Source: Sphingobacterium sp. UBA6711 (lineage in GTDB: Bacteria > Bacteroidota > Bacteroidia > Sphingobacteriales > Sphingobacteriaceae). From it: 8,077 bases of DNA. This document shows positions 1-6,829 of this stretch, piece after piece. Both the position numbers and the translations under genes were made by a program. The notes under the pieces were generated by a model. It saw nothing but the letters and a program-made list of their open reading frames with translations, was not told the origin of the DNA and did no database searches. The stretch covers positions 7,298 through 15,374 of the forward strand of contig DKIT01000088.1 in the NCBI GenBank assembly GCA_002454415.1. The letters run 5' to 3'. Within the stretch, counting starts at the first letter, position 1. Each line of letters starts with the position of its first letter.

Positions 1-536
1 TCCCCGCCAATTATATTAACTTGTCCTATGCCAGTTATATTTTGCAATATAGGCTTGACTTTTAAATCTACGATATCAAATAATGCTCGTGGTGCAAGCG
101 TTCCAGTTACGCCGGAACTAATAACAGGCGTTTCCTCCAAACTTATCTTGTTGACCTGTGGTTTATCTATATCGTCTGGAAGGTCATTTTGCGCCTGGTC
201 AGCCTTGCGTTGTACAGCGCGCTCAGCCTCGTCTATATTTACACCACTTTTGAGGGTAAGCGATATTTGTGAAACTCCTTCTTGAGATGTCGAAGTGATC
301 TGGTCAAGACCTTCAACAGATGCGAAGGCATCCTCCAGCTTTTTAGTTACTGAAGTTTCAACTTCTGCCGCTGAAGCGCCAGGATACACAGTGTTTACAC
401 TGACAACATTTATCTCAATCTTTGGTAGGAGATTATAATTTAACTGGAAATAACTCTGTAAACCAAAAAGAATGAGTACAGTAAATATTACCACAATTAA
501 TAAGGGCCTTTTTATGGCTATTTCTGAAATTGACAT
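1..536 (-). CDS. RND-family efflux pump permease (HAE1/AcrB type), N-terminal part, cut by window edge
   Basis: The first 178 codons of an inner-membrane RND pump, which uses the proton gradient to drive substrates out through the adaptor and channel encoded upstream. The start is ATG at 534-536 and the product begins MSISEIAIKRPLLIVVIF. Visible are a short cytoplasmic amphipathic start with the family's IKRP motif, a first membrane helix at about residues 12-32, then the periplasmic porter region with YPGASAAEVE at about residues 51-60 and an LEDAF-type segment just after it, both typical of the AcrB/HAE1 branch. The whole protein should be about 1,000-1,050 residues, so more than 80 percent lies beyond the left edge. 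It begins 6 nt after the adaptor gene stops, so it is the third gene of the operon. No clear Shine-Dalgarno is present; the upstream bases are A/T-rich, as is common in Bacteroidota. The substrate cannot be judged from this part. Confidence 0.95.
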   Translation of the reverse strand, partial: MSISEIAIKRPLLIVVIFTVLILFGLQSYFQLNYNLLPKIEINVVSVNTVYPGASAAEVETSVTKKLEDAFASVEGLDQITSTSQEGVSQISLTLKSGVNIDEAERAVQRKADQAQNDLPDDIDKPQVNKISLEETPVISSGVTGTLAPRALFDIVDLKVKPILQNITGIGQVNIIGG

Positions 537-542
537 TGTTTT

Positions 543-1604
543 TTATTTAGAAATACTTATTTGGGTTCCATTTTTTAGGTTAATTTGGCCAGAAGTTACA
601 ACGATATCATTAGCGTTCAAACCTTTTCGTACAGCGATCATATTACCAAATTCGCCATCAATTTCTATTTTCTGGATTTTTGCATGACCATTATTAACTA
701 TGTATACCTGCGGATTTTGTAAACTTTCAATGATAGCGCTTCTTGGTATCATTAATTGTTGTTTTGTATTTAAATTAGAAAACTGTACATTGACTATTGT
801 TCCTGACCGCATGACTTTATCACCTGCATTATTCAATAAGATCTCCACTTTATAGCTTTTGGTTTCATCAGCCTGAGGACTGATAAAAGTAACATTACCT
901 GAGAATTCGCTTCCTGGGAAAACTTCTGTGGTGATATTAGCCCTTTGACCAAGTTTAATCTGATAAACTTCTGCTTCTGTAAGCATAAGTTCTACCTTTG
1001 TTTTAGACAGATTGACTATTGTAGCTATTTCTGTACCAGCATTCACATAAACTCCCTGTTCTATAGATTTCACGGAAATAGATCCTGAAGTGGGAGCTAA
1101 TATCCTAGCGTCTTTAATTTGTTTTCTGATACGACTGGTCTCGTTTACTGCATTCTGGTAGTCAAGAGCTAGTTCATCAACCTTTTCTCTCGTCGCTGCT
1201 TCCCCAGCGAGTAGTTCTTTATAAATACCAAGATCATTTTTTAATTTTAGTTCGTTGGCTTGGGATTTTTGCAAATCGATTTCTAAAACTCTCGTATCGA
1301 TCAATGCAAGAACCTGGCCTTGAGTAACATTTTGACCCAAATTTATATTCAATTGTTTGATCGTTCCATTTAAGGTCGACATTACCTTTGCTTCGATAAA
1401 AGGTGCAACGGAAGCTGTTTTAGCAATACCAGTATTAAGATTTTGTATTTTTGCTGTATCTACTTGAACTGGAATGGTTACTACCTTCGCTGGAGCAGGA
1501 TTGTTTTTAGAGTCTAAATGTTTTTTATTGCTGGTTAGTTTAATAACAACAATAACGATCAGTATGCATACGATCACTAGGGTAATTATGTATTTCCGCT
1601 TCAT
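543..1604 (-). CDS. Efflux RND transporter periplasmic adaptor subunit (HlyD/MFP family)
   Basis: A 353-residue membrane fusion protein that links the RND pump to the outer-membrane channel. Residues 5-23 form a hydrophobic helix after MKRK. The Cys at 13 is preceded by Val-Val rather than a lipobox Gly/Ala/Ser, so I read this as a signal anchor or uncleaved signal, not a lipoprotein signal. The domain order fits the family: first half of the lipoyl-like domain at about 65-103 (NGTIKQLNINLGQNVTQGQ), a short helical hairpin at about 104-165 rich in K, E, L and Q, the second lipoyl half at about 167-200 (APTSGSISV, GVYVNAGTEIA), a beta-barrel at about 203-275, and a membrane-proximal domain at about 286-353 (IPRSAII, GLNANDIVVTSGQINLKNG). 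Length is normal. The ATG is 4 nt after the channel gene stop and the pump gene starts 6 nt downstream, so the three genes form one operon. The specific drug or metabolite exported is not evident. Confidence 0.95.
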   Translation of the reverse strand: MKRKYIITLVIVCILIVIVVIKLTSNKKHLDSKNNPAPAKVVTIPVQVDTAKIQNLNTGIAKTASVAPFIEAKVMSTLNGTIKQLNINLGQNVTQGQVLALIDTRVLEIDLQKSQANELKLKNDLGIYKELLAGEAATREKVDELALDYQNAVNETSRIRKQIKDARILAPTSGSISVKSIEQGVYVNAGTEIATIVNLSKTKVELMLTEAEVYQIKLGQRANITTEVFPGSEFSGNVTFISPQADETKSYKVEILLNNAGDKVMRSGTIVNVQFSNLNTKQQLMIPRSAIIESLQNPQVYIVNNGHAKIQKIEIDGEFGNMIAVRKGLNANDIVVTSGQINLKNGTQISISK

Positions 1605-1608
1605 TATT

Positions 1609-2940
1609 TTATAGTTGATTGTAGTATTTTTTTAGTGAACCATTTGCTTTTTCAAGCTCAATACGGGCCAAATAAAAGTCATTTATGGAATTGAGATAAT
1701 TATTTTGAGCCTGCCTAAGATCGTTTTGGGCAGTGAGCCAGTCAGTGATCGGTATAACACCTTTGCTATACTGGAGGTCTATACCGTTGAATACAGCAAT
1801 AGCCAACTTCACATTTTTATTGTCGTTGAAACTTCTGGTTTGAGCTTTTAAAAGTTTAGCCTTCGCATTTTCAAATTCAAGTTTATACTTATCTGCATCA
1901 AGTTTAAGCGTTTCAAGTCCATTGAGGCGTTTGTATTCTGCTTGCCTTGACTGAGCTCCTTGTTTAAAGCCGTCGAAAATATTCCACTTTAACTTCAGTC
2001 CAATTGCTGAAAATGAATTGATCGTAGAAAAAGATTCTCCAATCTTGTCGCCGAATCCATTACCCCCATAACGTCCATAAAAAGAAATCTTTGGGATTAT
2101 GTTGTCCTGAATCCTTTTCTTGTCAATTTCCAGCAGCGATTGGTTTGCTTCAGATACCTTATACTCAGTTCTTTGGTTGACATCAAAAGCAATGCTGTCA
2201 AGTATCATGATGTCGTTAAGTGATGAATCAGATTTGCTATCATTTATTATCAGGTTCATTGATAAAGGCATGCCCATCACATTTTTTAATTTATTTTTAC
2301 TCTGAATCAAATCAGACTCTGCTACTTGAATATCTGATGCCGTATTGTTGTAGCTTACTTGAATTTTGTTTAAGTCAACTTTAGTGGCAACCCCTTTATC
2401 GACTTGCATTGTCGCTACCGCTAATTGTTTTTTATAGCTATTTAAGTTATTTTGCAATAATACAAGCTGCTGTTCATAGACTAAAATCTGATAATAAGCG
2501 GTACTTACATTAAAAATAATCTCTTCATCACTTGCCTGTACATTATAATCGGCAATTTTGGCGTTGTACTTGTTTGCTTTAAGTCCGGTGAGCAATGACT
2601 GGTCATAGATAGTTTGATCTAATTGTATTGTTGCGGTAGTCCCAAATTTTTTAGTAAAGGCAACTCTGGTATCGTTGGGGCCAAACAGTCCAGCAGGTAT
2701 TACTTGTTCTTGAACCTTTAGGTTGTCATCAACCGATCCGTCTATGCTAATATTAGGAAGGTAGGCCGATAATGCTTCCTTCGCCTTGGCGTCAGCAGCA
2801 AGTTGCTCATTAGAACGAATTTTTCTACTCCGATGATTTTCCAGCCCATAATCTATACATGACTTAAGGTTCCACTTCTCCTGTGCCATACCAATAATTG
2901 GCAATAGAAAAATGATTAAAATAATAAGATGCTTCCTCAT
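1609..2940 (-). CDS. TolC-family outer-membrane efflux channel protein
   Basis: A 443-residue outer-membrane factor that forms the exit duct of the tripartite pump as a trimer. Residues 1-19 are a clear Sec signal peptide (MRKHLIILIIFLLPIIGMA, cleavage expected before Gln20). The mature protein opens with the family's W-x-L-x-x-C-I-x-Y-x-L-x-x-N element (about 23-35). Two internally similar halves follow, as expected for the duplicated OEP domain: long helices with heptad-like K/L/N/Q/A content (about 127-225 and 330-435) separated by beta-strand segments such as the GRYGG and KWNIFDG stretches. Length matches the family. It is the first gene of the efflux operon: the adaptor begins 4 nt after its stop, and the divergent control region with a candidate promoter and inverted repeat lies directly upstream. 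I found no regulator gene beside it in this window. Confidence 0.96.
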   Translation of the reverse strand: MRKHLIILIIFLLPIIGMAQEKWNLKSCIDYGLENHRSRKIRSNEQLAADAKAKEALSAYLPNISIDGSVDDNLKVQEQVIPAGLFGPNDTRVAFTKKFGTTATIQLDQTIYDQSLLTGLKANKYNAKIADYNVQASDEEIIFNVSTAYYQILVYEQQLVLLQNNLNSYKKQLAVATMQVDKGVATKVDLNKIQVSYNNTASDIQVAESDLIQSKNKLKNVMGMPLSMNLIINDSKSDSSLNDIMILDSIAFDVNQRTEYKVSEANQSLLEIDKKRIQDNIIPKISFYGRYGGNGFGDKIGESFSTINSFSAIGLKLKWNIFDGFKQGAQSRQAEYKRLNGLETLKLDADKYKLEFENAKAKLLKAQTRSFNDNKNVKLAIAVFNGIDLQYSKGVIPITDWLTAQNDLRQAQNNYLNSINDFYLARIELEKANGSLKKYYNQL

Positions 2941-2961
2941 AATGACTCAAAATTGTCATTA
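2940..2961. repeat. Inverted repeat TAATGAC-N8-GTCATTA at the efflux operon start
   Basis: Arms at 2940-2946 and 2955-2961 are perfect 7-bp complements separated by 8 nt. The repeat touches the first base of the channel gene's start codon and covers the transcription start predicted from the candidate promoter at 2965-2995. That is a good position for a repressor operator (TetR or MarR type regulators often control such pumps), but no regulator is encoded in the window. It could also form a small mRNA hairpin that hides the ribosome entry site. Function is inferred from position only. Confidence 0.4.
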
Positions 2962-2964
2962 AGG

Positions 2965-2995
2965 AAAATATATTGAAAGCTTTTTTGGGGTGAAA
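2965..2995 (-). promoter_or_regulatory. Candidate Bacteroidota-type promoter of the efflux operon
   Basis: Read on the minus strand, TTTC (complement of 2992-2995) is followed by exactly 19 nt and then TATATTTT (complement of 2965-2972). The primary sigma factor of Bacteroidota recognises TTTG, about 19 nt, TAnnTTTG, so the two boxes match 3 of 4 and 5 of 6 defined bases with ideal spacing. Transcription would start around 2957-2960, giving a leader of about 17-20 nt before the channel gene's ATG. This is a pattern match in an A/T-rich region, so chance is a real possibility. Confidence 0.35.
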
Positions 2996-3146
2996 CGGAC
3001 AAATTCGCCTGTTAAACGACACTGTTATAAAAATATACTGCTCCTAAACAAAGAACGATCGAATTTTGTAGCAATTTTAAATTTTAGGAAGATAATCAAT
3101 AATAAAAAGATTTTTCCTCTTGTTGTTTAGAATAATTATAAATAAT

Positions 3147-3168
3147 AGGAGGAAAGATCATATATTTG
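3147..3168 (+). promoter_or_regulatory. AGGAGG and perfect -7-like TATATTTG before the TonB receptor
   Basis: AGGAGG lies at 3147-3152 and TATATTTG at 3161-3168. The second is an exact match to the Bacteroidota -7 box TAnnTTTG, yet there is no TTTG-like box 19 nt upstream (3138-3141 reads ATAA). If it is a promoter, transcription would begin at about the ATG at 3175 and the message would be leaderless. If the AGGAGG is the ribosome site instead, it sits 22 nt before that ATG and 13 nt before an in-frame TTG at 3166, neither an ideal distance. The two readings exclude each other. Confidence 0.3.
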
Positions 3169-3174
3169 TGCATC

Positions 3175-5571
3175 ATGCAAAACCACAACAAGTCCAAGAC
3201 ACCAGACTTAAATGATCTTACAAAGAATCTCAGCCAAGGTGGAAGAAAGTTATTGCCATCAATTGGATTTATCTTACTTTCAGCATCCTCCTTATACGGC
3301 CAGCAAGGTTATCTGTCGGGCACCGTGCGTGCAGAAAGCGGAGTTGCGATTCCTTATGCTACGGTAAAGACAAATAGCGGGATAAAATTGCAAACCGACG
3401 CAAAAGGTAAATTTGTGTCCTCCTTACCGGAAGGAACATATCGATTTCAATTTAGTGCTATTGGTTATCAAACACTCGATACCACTTTAGTTGTCCGCTT
3501 AAAGGACAGCATTGATTTTTCTCCCAGCTTACGATTAGATAATAGGATAAGTGAGGTTATTGTGTCAGCCTCCAGGCGTATCGAGTCACTCGATGAAGTG
3601 CCATCATCTGTTACAGTGCTTTCTCAGAAACAGCTCGAATCACAGCGGAGCATAAGCAGTAATTTAAGTAATATATTGGCTGCCACAGTACCAGGGCTAG
3701 GAGTTTCGACCAATCGTACCCAAAATTTAGGACAGACCCTGAGAGGACGGAGGGTGCTTATTATGATTGACGGAATACCACAATCTACCCCCCTTAGAGA
3801 CGGGGCCCGTGATATACGTTCTCTGGATCCGGGAATTATTGAGCGTATTGAGGTTATAAAAGGGGCAACAGCTATTTATGGCAATGGCGCAGATGGAGGA
3901 CTGATCAATTATATTACAAAGCATGCCACTCAAGAAAAGTCTATTAGCGGTCAGACGGAAATAGGCAGTAGCTTTTCCTTGGTCCGTCCAGGCCAGACAG
4001 CTGGTTATAATGTTGGTCAGCTCTTTAGTGGCCGTCAAGGTCATTTGGATTACATCGTTAGCGGGAGATATGAACAAACAGGCCTTTACAGAGATGCGGA
4101 TGGCACCGTATTGTCTCCAGAATACGGCATGAACGATCTAAAAAATTGGAATGCTTTCGCAAAGATTGGCTATCAATTAGATTCCATGAGCAGGCTTGAA
4201 TTGATGTATAACTTTTTTAAAAGTACGCAGTATACAGACTATATTGCCAAAGCAGGGAAATACGGCGACTTTAATTCGCCCACGATAGGAGTCATTGGCA
4301 ATCGACCCGGACAGTCGGAAGGTACGCCGTATAATCACAATGCCAGTTTAAAATACTCAGCCCAAGAACTGATAGGTAAAACGGACGTTGATGCCAATAT
4401 ATATTTTCAGGACTATCAAACCCTGATTAGCTATAGTAATTTTTTTGAGGGTAATGGACAGCCTGGAACTAAAAGCAAAAAGCTGGGGTTGCGTTTGAAC
4501 CTCAATACACCTTTACAATGGTCCAATCAAATAAAAAGCCAGATAACCTATGGTTTAGACTTACTTTCCGATAAGACAAATACAATGCTTACTGATGGGC
4601 GAACCGTGATACCAAATATGGATATGCGCAATCTAGCCCCTTATTTACAATTCAAGACAACATTTGCTGAATATCTTATTTTGAAAGCTGGAAGCAGGTT
4701 GGAAAACGTTCACATAACTGTACCTACTTATACAACAATTGGAATTTTAAACGCAGTTAATGGAAACTATGTTGGGGGAGGAACCGTTGTAAAAGGTGGA
4801 GATTTGGATTTTACAGCGCTGATGTTGAACGCAGGACTTCGATACACCAGGATACAAGTTTTTAAACCTTTCGTTAGCTTTTCCCAAAGTTTTAGTGTCG
4901 CCGATCTTGGACTTGTCCTCCGCGCGGCCAAAGAGAATACCGTAAGTAATACATCGATAAAGGCGGTGAAAGCAAATAACTATGAGTTCGGTTTCTCCGG
5001 TGATTTCGGAAAGATTTCCTACGAAGCAGCAGCATACTATAGCACTTCAACCTTGGGTGCCTCATATGTTTTCGTTGATGGAAACCCTCAGATTGCACGT
5101 TCGCCAGAAAAAATTTACGGTTTTGAGTTCTCTGCAAGCTACCGAATACATTCGATTTTAAATTTTGGGGCTAGCTATTCATACACTGAAGGAAAAAGAG
5201 AATTATCGGACGGAAGTAAAATCTACCTCGGAGGTGATCGTATAAATCCGCCAAAAATTACAGCTTCTGTGACGGTCAATCCAATTTCAAAATGGTCTAT
5301 GACTACGCAGATGATAGCTACTTCTGGAAGGAGGCGCTTCGAACCAGTCAATGGACTTTATAGTTATGGTACAGGTCCAATAAAATCATTTGCCACATTT
5401 GACTTTTCCAGCAGATACGAGTTGTCCAAAAGATCGATTTTACGGTTAGGTGTCGAGAATTTATTGAATAAGGATTACTTTACGATTATCTCACAATGGC
5501 AATCAAATAACCTAAATTATGTTAAAGGAAACGGTACAAGGATCAATATCAGTTTATCGCATTCCTTTTAG
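3175..5571 (+). CDS. TonB-dependent outer-membrane receptor, probably for a siderophore
   Basis: A complete 798-residue gated porin that would import a scarce ligand with energy passed from TonB-ExbBD. I chose ATG at 3175; an in-frame TTG at 3166 would add three residues (MCI). The signal peptide has an unusually long polar start (about 26 residues) before the core LLPSIGFILLSASSLYG, with cleavage expected near Gly42/Gln43. Next comes a carboxypeptidase-regulatory-like beta-sandwich (about 46-120; GVAIPYATVKT, GTYRFQFSAIGYQ), common in Bacteroidota receptors, then a TonB-box-like EVIVSAS (about 127-133), the plug (about 142-250; LRGRRVLIMIDGIPQ, IEVIKGATAIYGNGADGG, LINYITK) and a 22-strand-type barrel ending in INISLSHSF with the usual terminal Phe. 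The plug wording is of the siderophore-receptor kind (IutA-like), but the ligand is not proven. It has no SusD-like partner, which argues against glycan uptake. It stands alone, divergent from the efflux operon. Confidence 0.95.
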   Translation: MQNHNKSKTPDLNDLTKNLSQGGRKLLPSIGFILLSASSLYGQQGYLSGTVRAESGVAIPYATVKTNSGIKLQTDAKGKFVSSLPEGTYRFQFSAIGYQTLDTTLVVRLKDSIDFSPSLRLDNRISEVIVSASRRIESLDEVPSSVTVLSQKQLESQRSISSNLSNILAATVPGLGVSTNRTQNLGQTLRGRRVLIMIDGIPQSTPLRDGARDIRSLDPGIIERIEVIKGATAIYGNGADGGLINYITKHATQEKSISGQTEIGSSFSLVRPGQTAGYNVGQLFSGRQGHLDYIVSGRYEQTGLYRDADGTVLSPEYGMNDLKNWNAFAKIGYQLDSMSRLELMYNFFKSTQYTDYIAKAGKYGDFNSPTIGVIGNRPGQSEGTPYNHNASLKYSAQELIGKTDVDANIYFQDYQTLISYSNFFEGNGQPGTKSKKLGLRLNLNTPLQWSNQIKSQITYGLDLLSDKTNTMLTDGRTVIPNMDMRNLAPYLQFKTTFAEYLILKAGSRLENVHITVPTYTTIGILNAVNGNYVGGGTVVKGGDLDFTALMLNAGLRYTRIQVFKPFVSFSQSFSVADLGLVLRAAKENTVSNTSIKAVKANNYEFGFSGDFGKISYEAAAYYSTSTLGASYVFVDGNPQIARSPEKIYGFEFSASYRIHSILNFGASYSYTEGKRELSDGSKIYLGGDRINPPKITASVTVNPISKWSMTTQMIATSGRRRFEPVNGLYSYGTGPIKSFATFDFSSRYELSKRSILRLGVENLLNKDYFTIISQWQSNNLNYVKGNGTRINISLSHSF

Positions 5572-5656
5572 GTGACTCTATCATCAATGAAAACTGATGT
5601 AAAAAAATGCTCATTTATTTTCTGATTTGTGAATTTTTAACTCAATTTCTTTTTAT
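5572..5656. other. Convergent gap between TonB receptor and NRAMP-like gene
   Basis: These 85 nt separate two genes that end toward each other, so a terminator serving both strands would be expected. The best structures are a 5-bp hairpin CATCA-N8-TGATG at 5582-5599, followed on the plus strand by an A-run rather than a T-run, and a short AAATG/CATTT palindrome near 5608-5619 with only a 2-nt loop. Neither is a convincing intrinsic terminator. The rest is A/T-rich without visible features. Confidence 0.5.
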
Positions 5657-6829
5657 TTAAAACAGGTCTGAAAGGATTTTAATACTCATAAAAGACATAA
5701 TTATCACAATACTTATACCGATGAAAGTAAGCCAAAATGGCTGTTTATAAGCACCGACGATATTTGAATTGTAAGAAGCTGAAAGTATCACACTTAGTGA
5801 TATAGGTAAAATGATGCCATTAATCGCACCTGCGATTATTAGTAAATTTACTGGCTTTCCAATGGCTATGAATGTGAACATGGAAATCATAATAAAAATT
5901 ATAATAAGCCAATTCTCATTTTTACTTATTTTAGGACTAAATGATTTAATGAAAGATACCGAAGTATAAGCAGAACCTATAATTGAAGTGACTGCTGCAG
6001 CGAAGATGACGAGGCCAAACAATTTAAAACCGAAACTTCCGGCTGCTAATTCGAAAACGGACCCGGTTGGATTGTTATTGTTTATTGGTAATCCTTGACT
6101 TATAATTCCCAGCGATCCTAAAAAAAGAAATATTCGAATAAAAGCTACTACAGAAATACCCATTACCGCACTTTTATTCACTTTAGGAAGATTTTCTGCT
6201 CCTGAAATTCCTGCGTCAATTAGTCGATGTCCTCCGGCAAAAGTTATGTATCCTCCAACTGTTCCACCTACCAATGTAATAATTGCCATAAAATCTATTT
6301 TTAGTGGTGCCACCGTTCTTAACGCGGCCTCTCCCAGTGGGGGATGTGATACTGTTGCTATATAGAATATTGCCAGAATCATCATAAATCCTAAAACTTG
6401 AGTAAAAAGATCCATCGCCTTTCCCGCCTGCCTATTCGCAAATACCGTTACAGCTATTAGCGAAGAAATGATCGATCCCGTTTTAATATCAATTCCGAAG
6501 AGAGCCTCGAGTCCTAAACCAGCTCCCGCAATATTTCCGATGTTAAAAGCTAATCCTCCGAAAATGATCAATACCGATAAAAAGATACCCAAGCCAGGAA
6601 GCACCATATTGGCAATATCTTGTGCACGTCGTTTTGAAGCAGCTATTACTCTCCAAATGTTTAATTGTACACCAATGTCTATCAAAATGGATGTTAAAAT
6701 CACAAATCCAAAACTAGCCCCCAAAGATTCAGTAAATACAGTAGTTTGAGTCAAGAAGCCTGGACCGACAGCCGAAGTTGCCATCAATAATGCCGCAGCT
6801 ATAAGGGAAGAAGTAGTTTTATTTTTCAT
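5657..6829 (-). CDS. NRAMP-superfamily membrane transporter (YcsG-like) of the 5-oxoprolinase operon
   Basis: A 390-residue membrane protein with about 11 hydrophobic helices (for example 8-32, 40-62, 76-100, 141-160, 180-199, 221-243, 268-294, 307-323, 326-350, 365-385). Fold-level similarity to NRAMP/MntH is seen in helix 1 (GPGF at 22-25, then GASFGF at 37-42) and in the helix-6 region (GGTVGGY at 188-194). The hallmark metal ligands of NRAMP are missing: there is no DPGN in helix 1 and the helix-6 MPH is replaced by GGY, so transport of Mn2+ or Fe2+ is doubtful despite what an automatic label would say. Its ATG overlaps the pxpA stop as ATGA, giving translational coupling. A related gene, ycsG, sits in the Bacillus subtilis ycsF-kip operon, so the link to 5-oxoprolinase is recurrent. 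I infer a role in uptake of 5-oxoproline or a related compound, or supply of an ion to the enzyme; neither is shown. Superfamily assignment is firm, substrate unknown. Confidence 0.85.
   Translation of the reverse strand: MKNKTTSSLIAAALLMATSAVGPGFLTQTTVFTESLGASFGFVILTSILIDIGVQLNIWRVIAASKRRAQDIANMVLPGLGIFLSVLIIFGGLAFNIGNIAGAGLGLEALFGIDIKTGSIISSLIAVTVFANRQAGKAMDLFTQVLGFMMILAIFYIATVSHPPLGEAALRTVAPLKIDFMAIITLVGGTVGGYITFAGGHRLIDAGISGAENLPKVNKSAVMGISVVAFIRIFLFLGSLGIISQGLPINNNNPTGSVFELAAGSFGFKLFGLVIFAAAVTSIIGSAYTSVSFIKSFSPKISKNENWLIIIFIMISMFTFIAIGKPVNLLIIAGAINGIILPISLSVILSASYNSNIVGAYKQPFWLTFIGISIVIIMSFMSIKILSDLF

Larger units (their letters stand above)
2941..3174. promoter_or_regulatory. Divergent intergenic control region between efflux operon and TonB receptor
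   Basis: This 234-nt stretch lies between two divergently transcribed units, so it should hold both promoters. I see no plausible coding region in it. It contains the candidate minus-strand promoter, the inverted repeat at the efflux start and the plus-strand TATATTTG/AGGAGG elements listed separately. It also holds a direct repeat CTGTTA at 3009-3014 and 3022-3027 (13 nt apart) and a very A/T-rich block at 3062-3085. None of these matches an operator I can name. A Fur-like palindrome was looked for because of the likely siderophore receptor, and none was convincing. Confidence 0.7.

Noticed and set aside
28..285. Open frame of 85 codons on the plus strand
   Set aside because: Antisense to the RND pump gene, whose frame is open to the edge and carries family motifs.
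3086..3118. AGGAA ... TTCCT inverted repeat in the divergent region
   Set aside because: Five-base arms 23 nt apart in A/T-rich DNA are expected by chance.
3727..4077. Open frame of 116 codons on the minus strand
   Set aside because: It lies wholly inside the TonB receptor plug, which has clear family motifs on the plus strand; the antisense product resembles nothing and lacks a plausible start context.
4892..5137. Open frame of 81 codons on the minus strand
   Set aside because: Inside the receptor's beta-barrel; low-complexity Arg/His-rich product, no support.
5582..5599. Hairpin CATCA-N8-TGATG as a terminator
   Set aside because: Only 5 bp with an 8-nt loop, mostly A/T pairs, and no T-run following on the plus strand.
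6468..6749. Open frame of 93 codons on the plus strand
   Set aside because: Antisense to the membrane helices of the NRAMP-like gene; composition mirrors the opposite strand.
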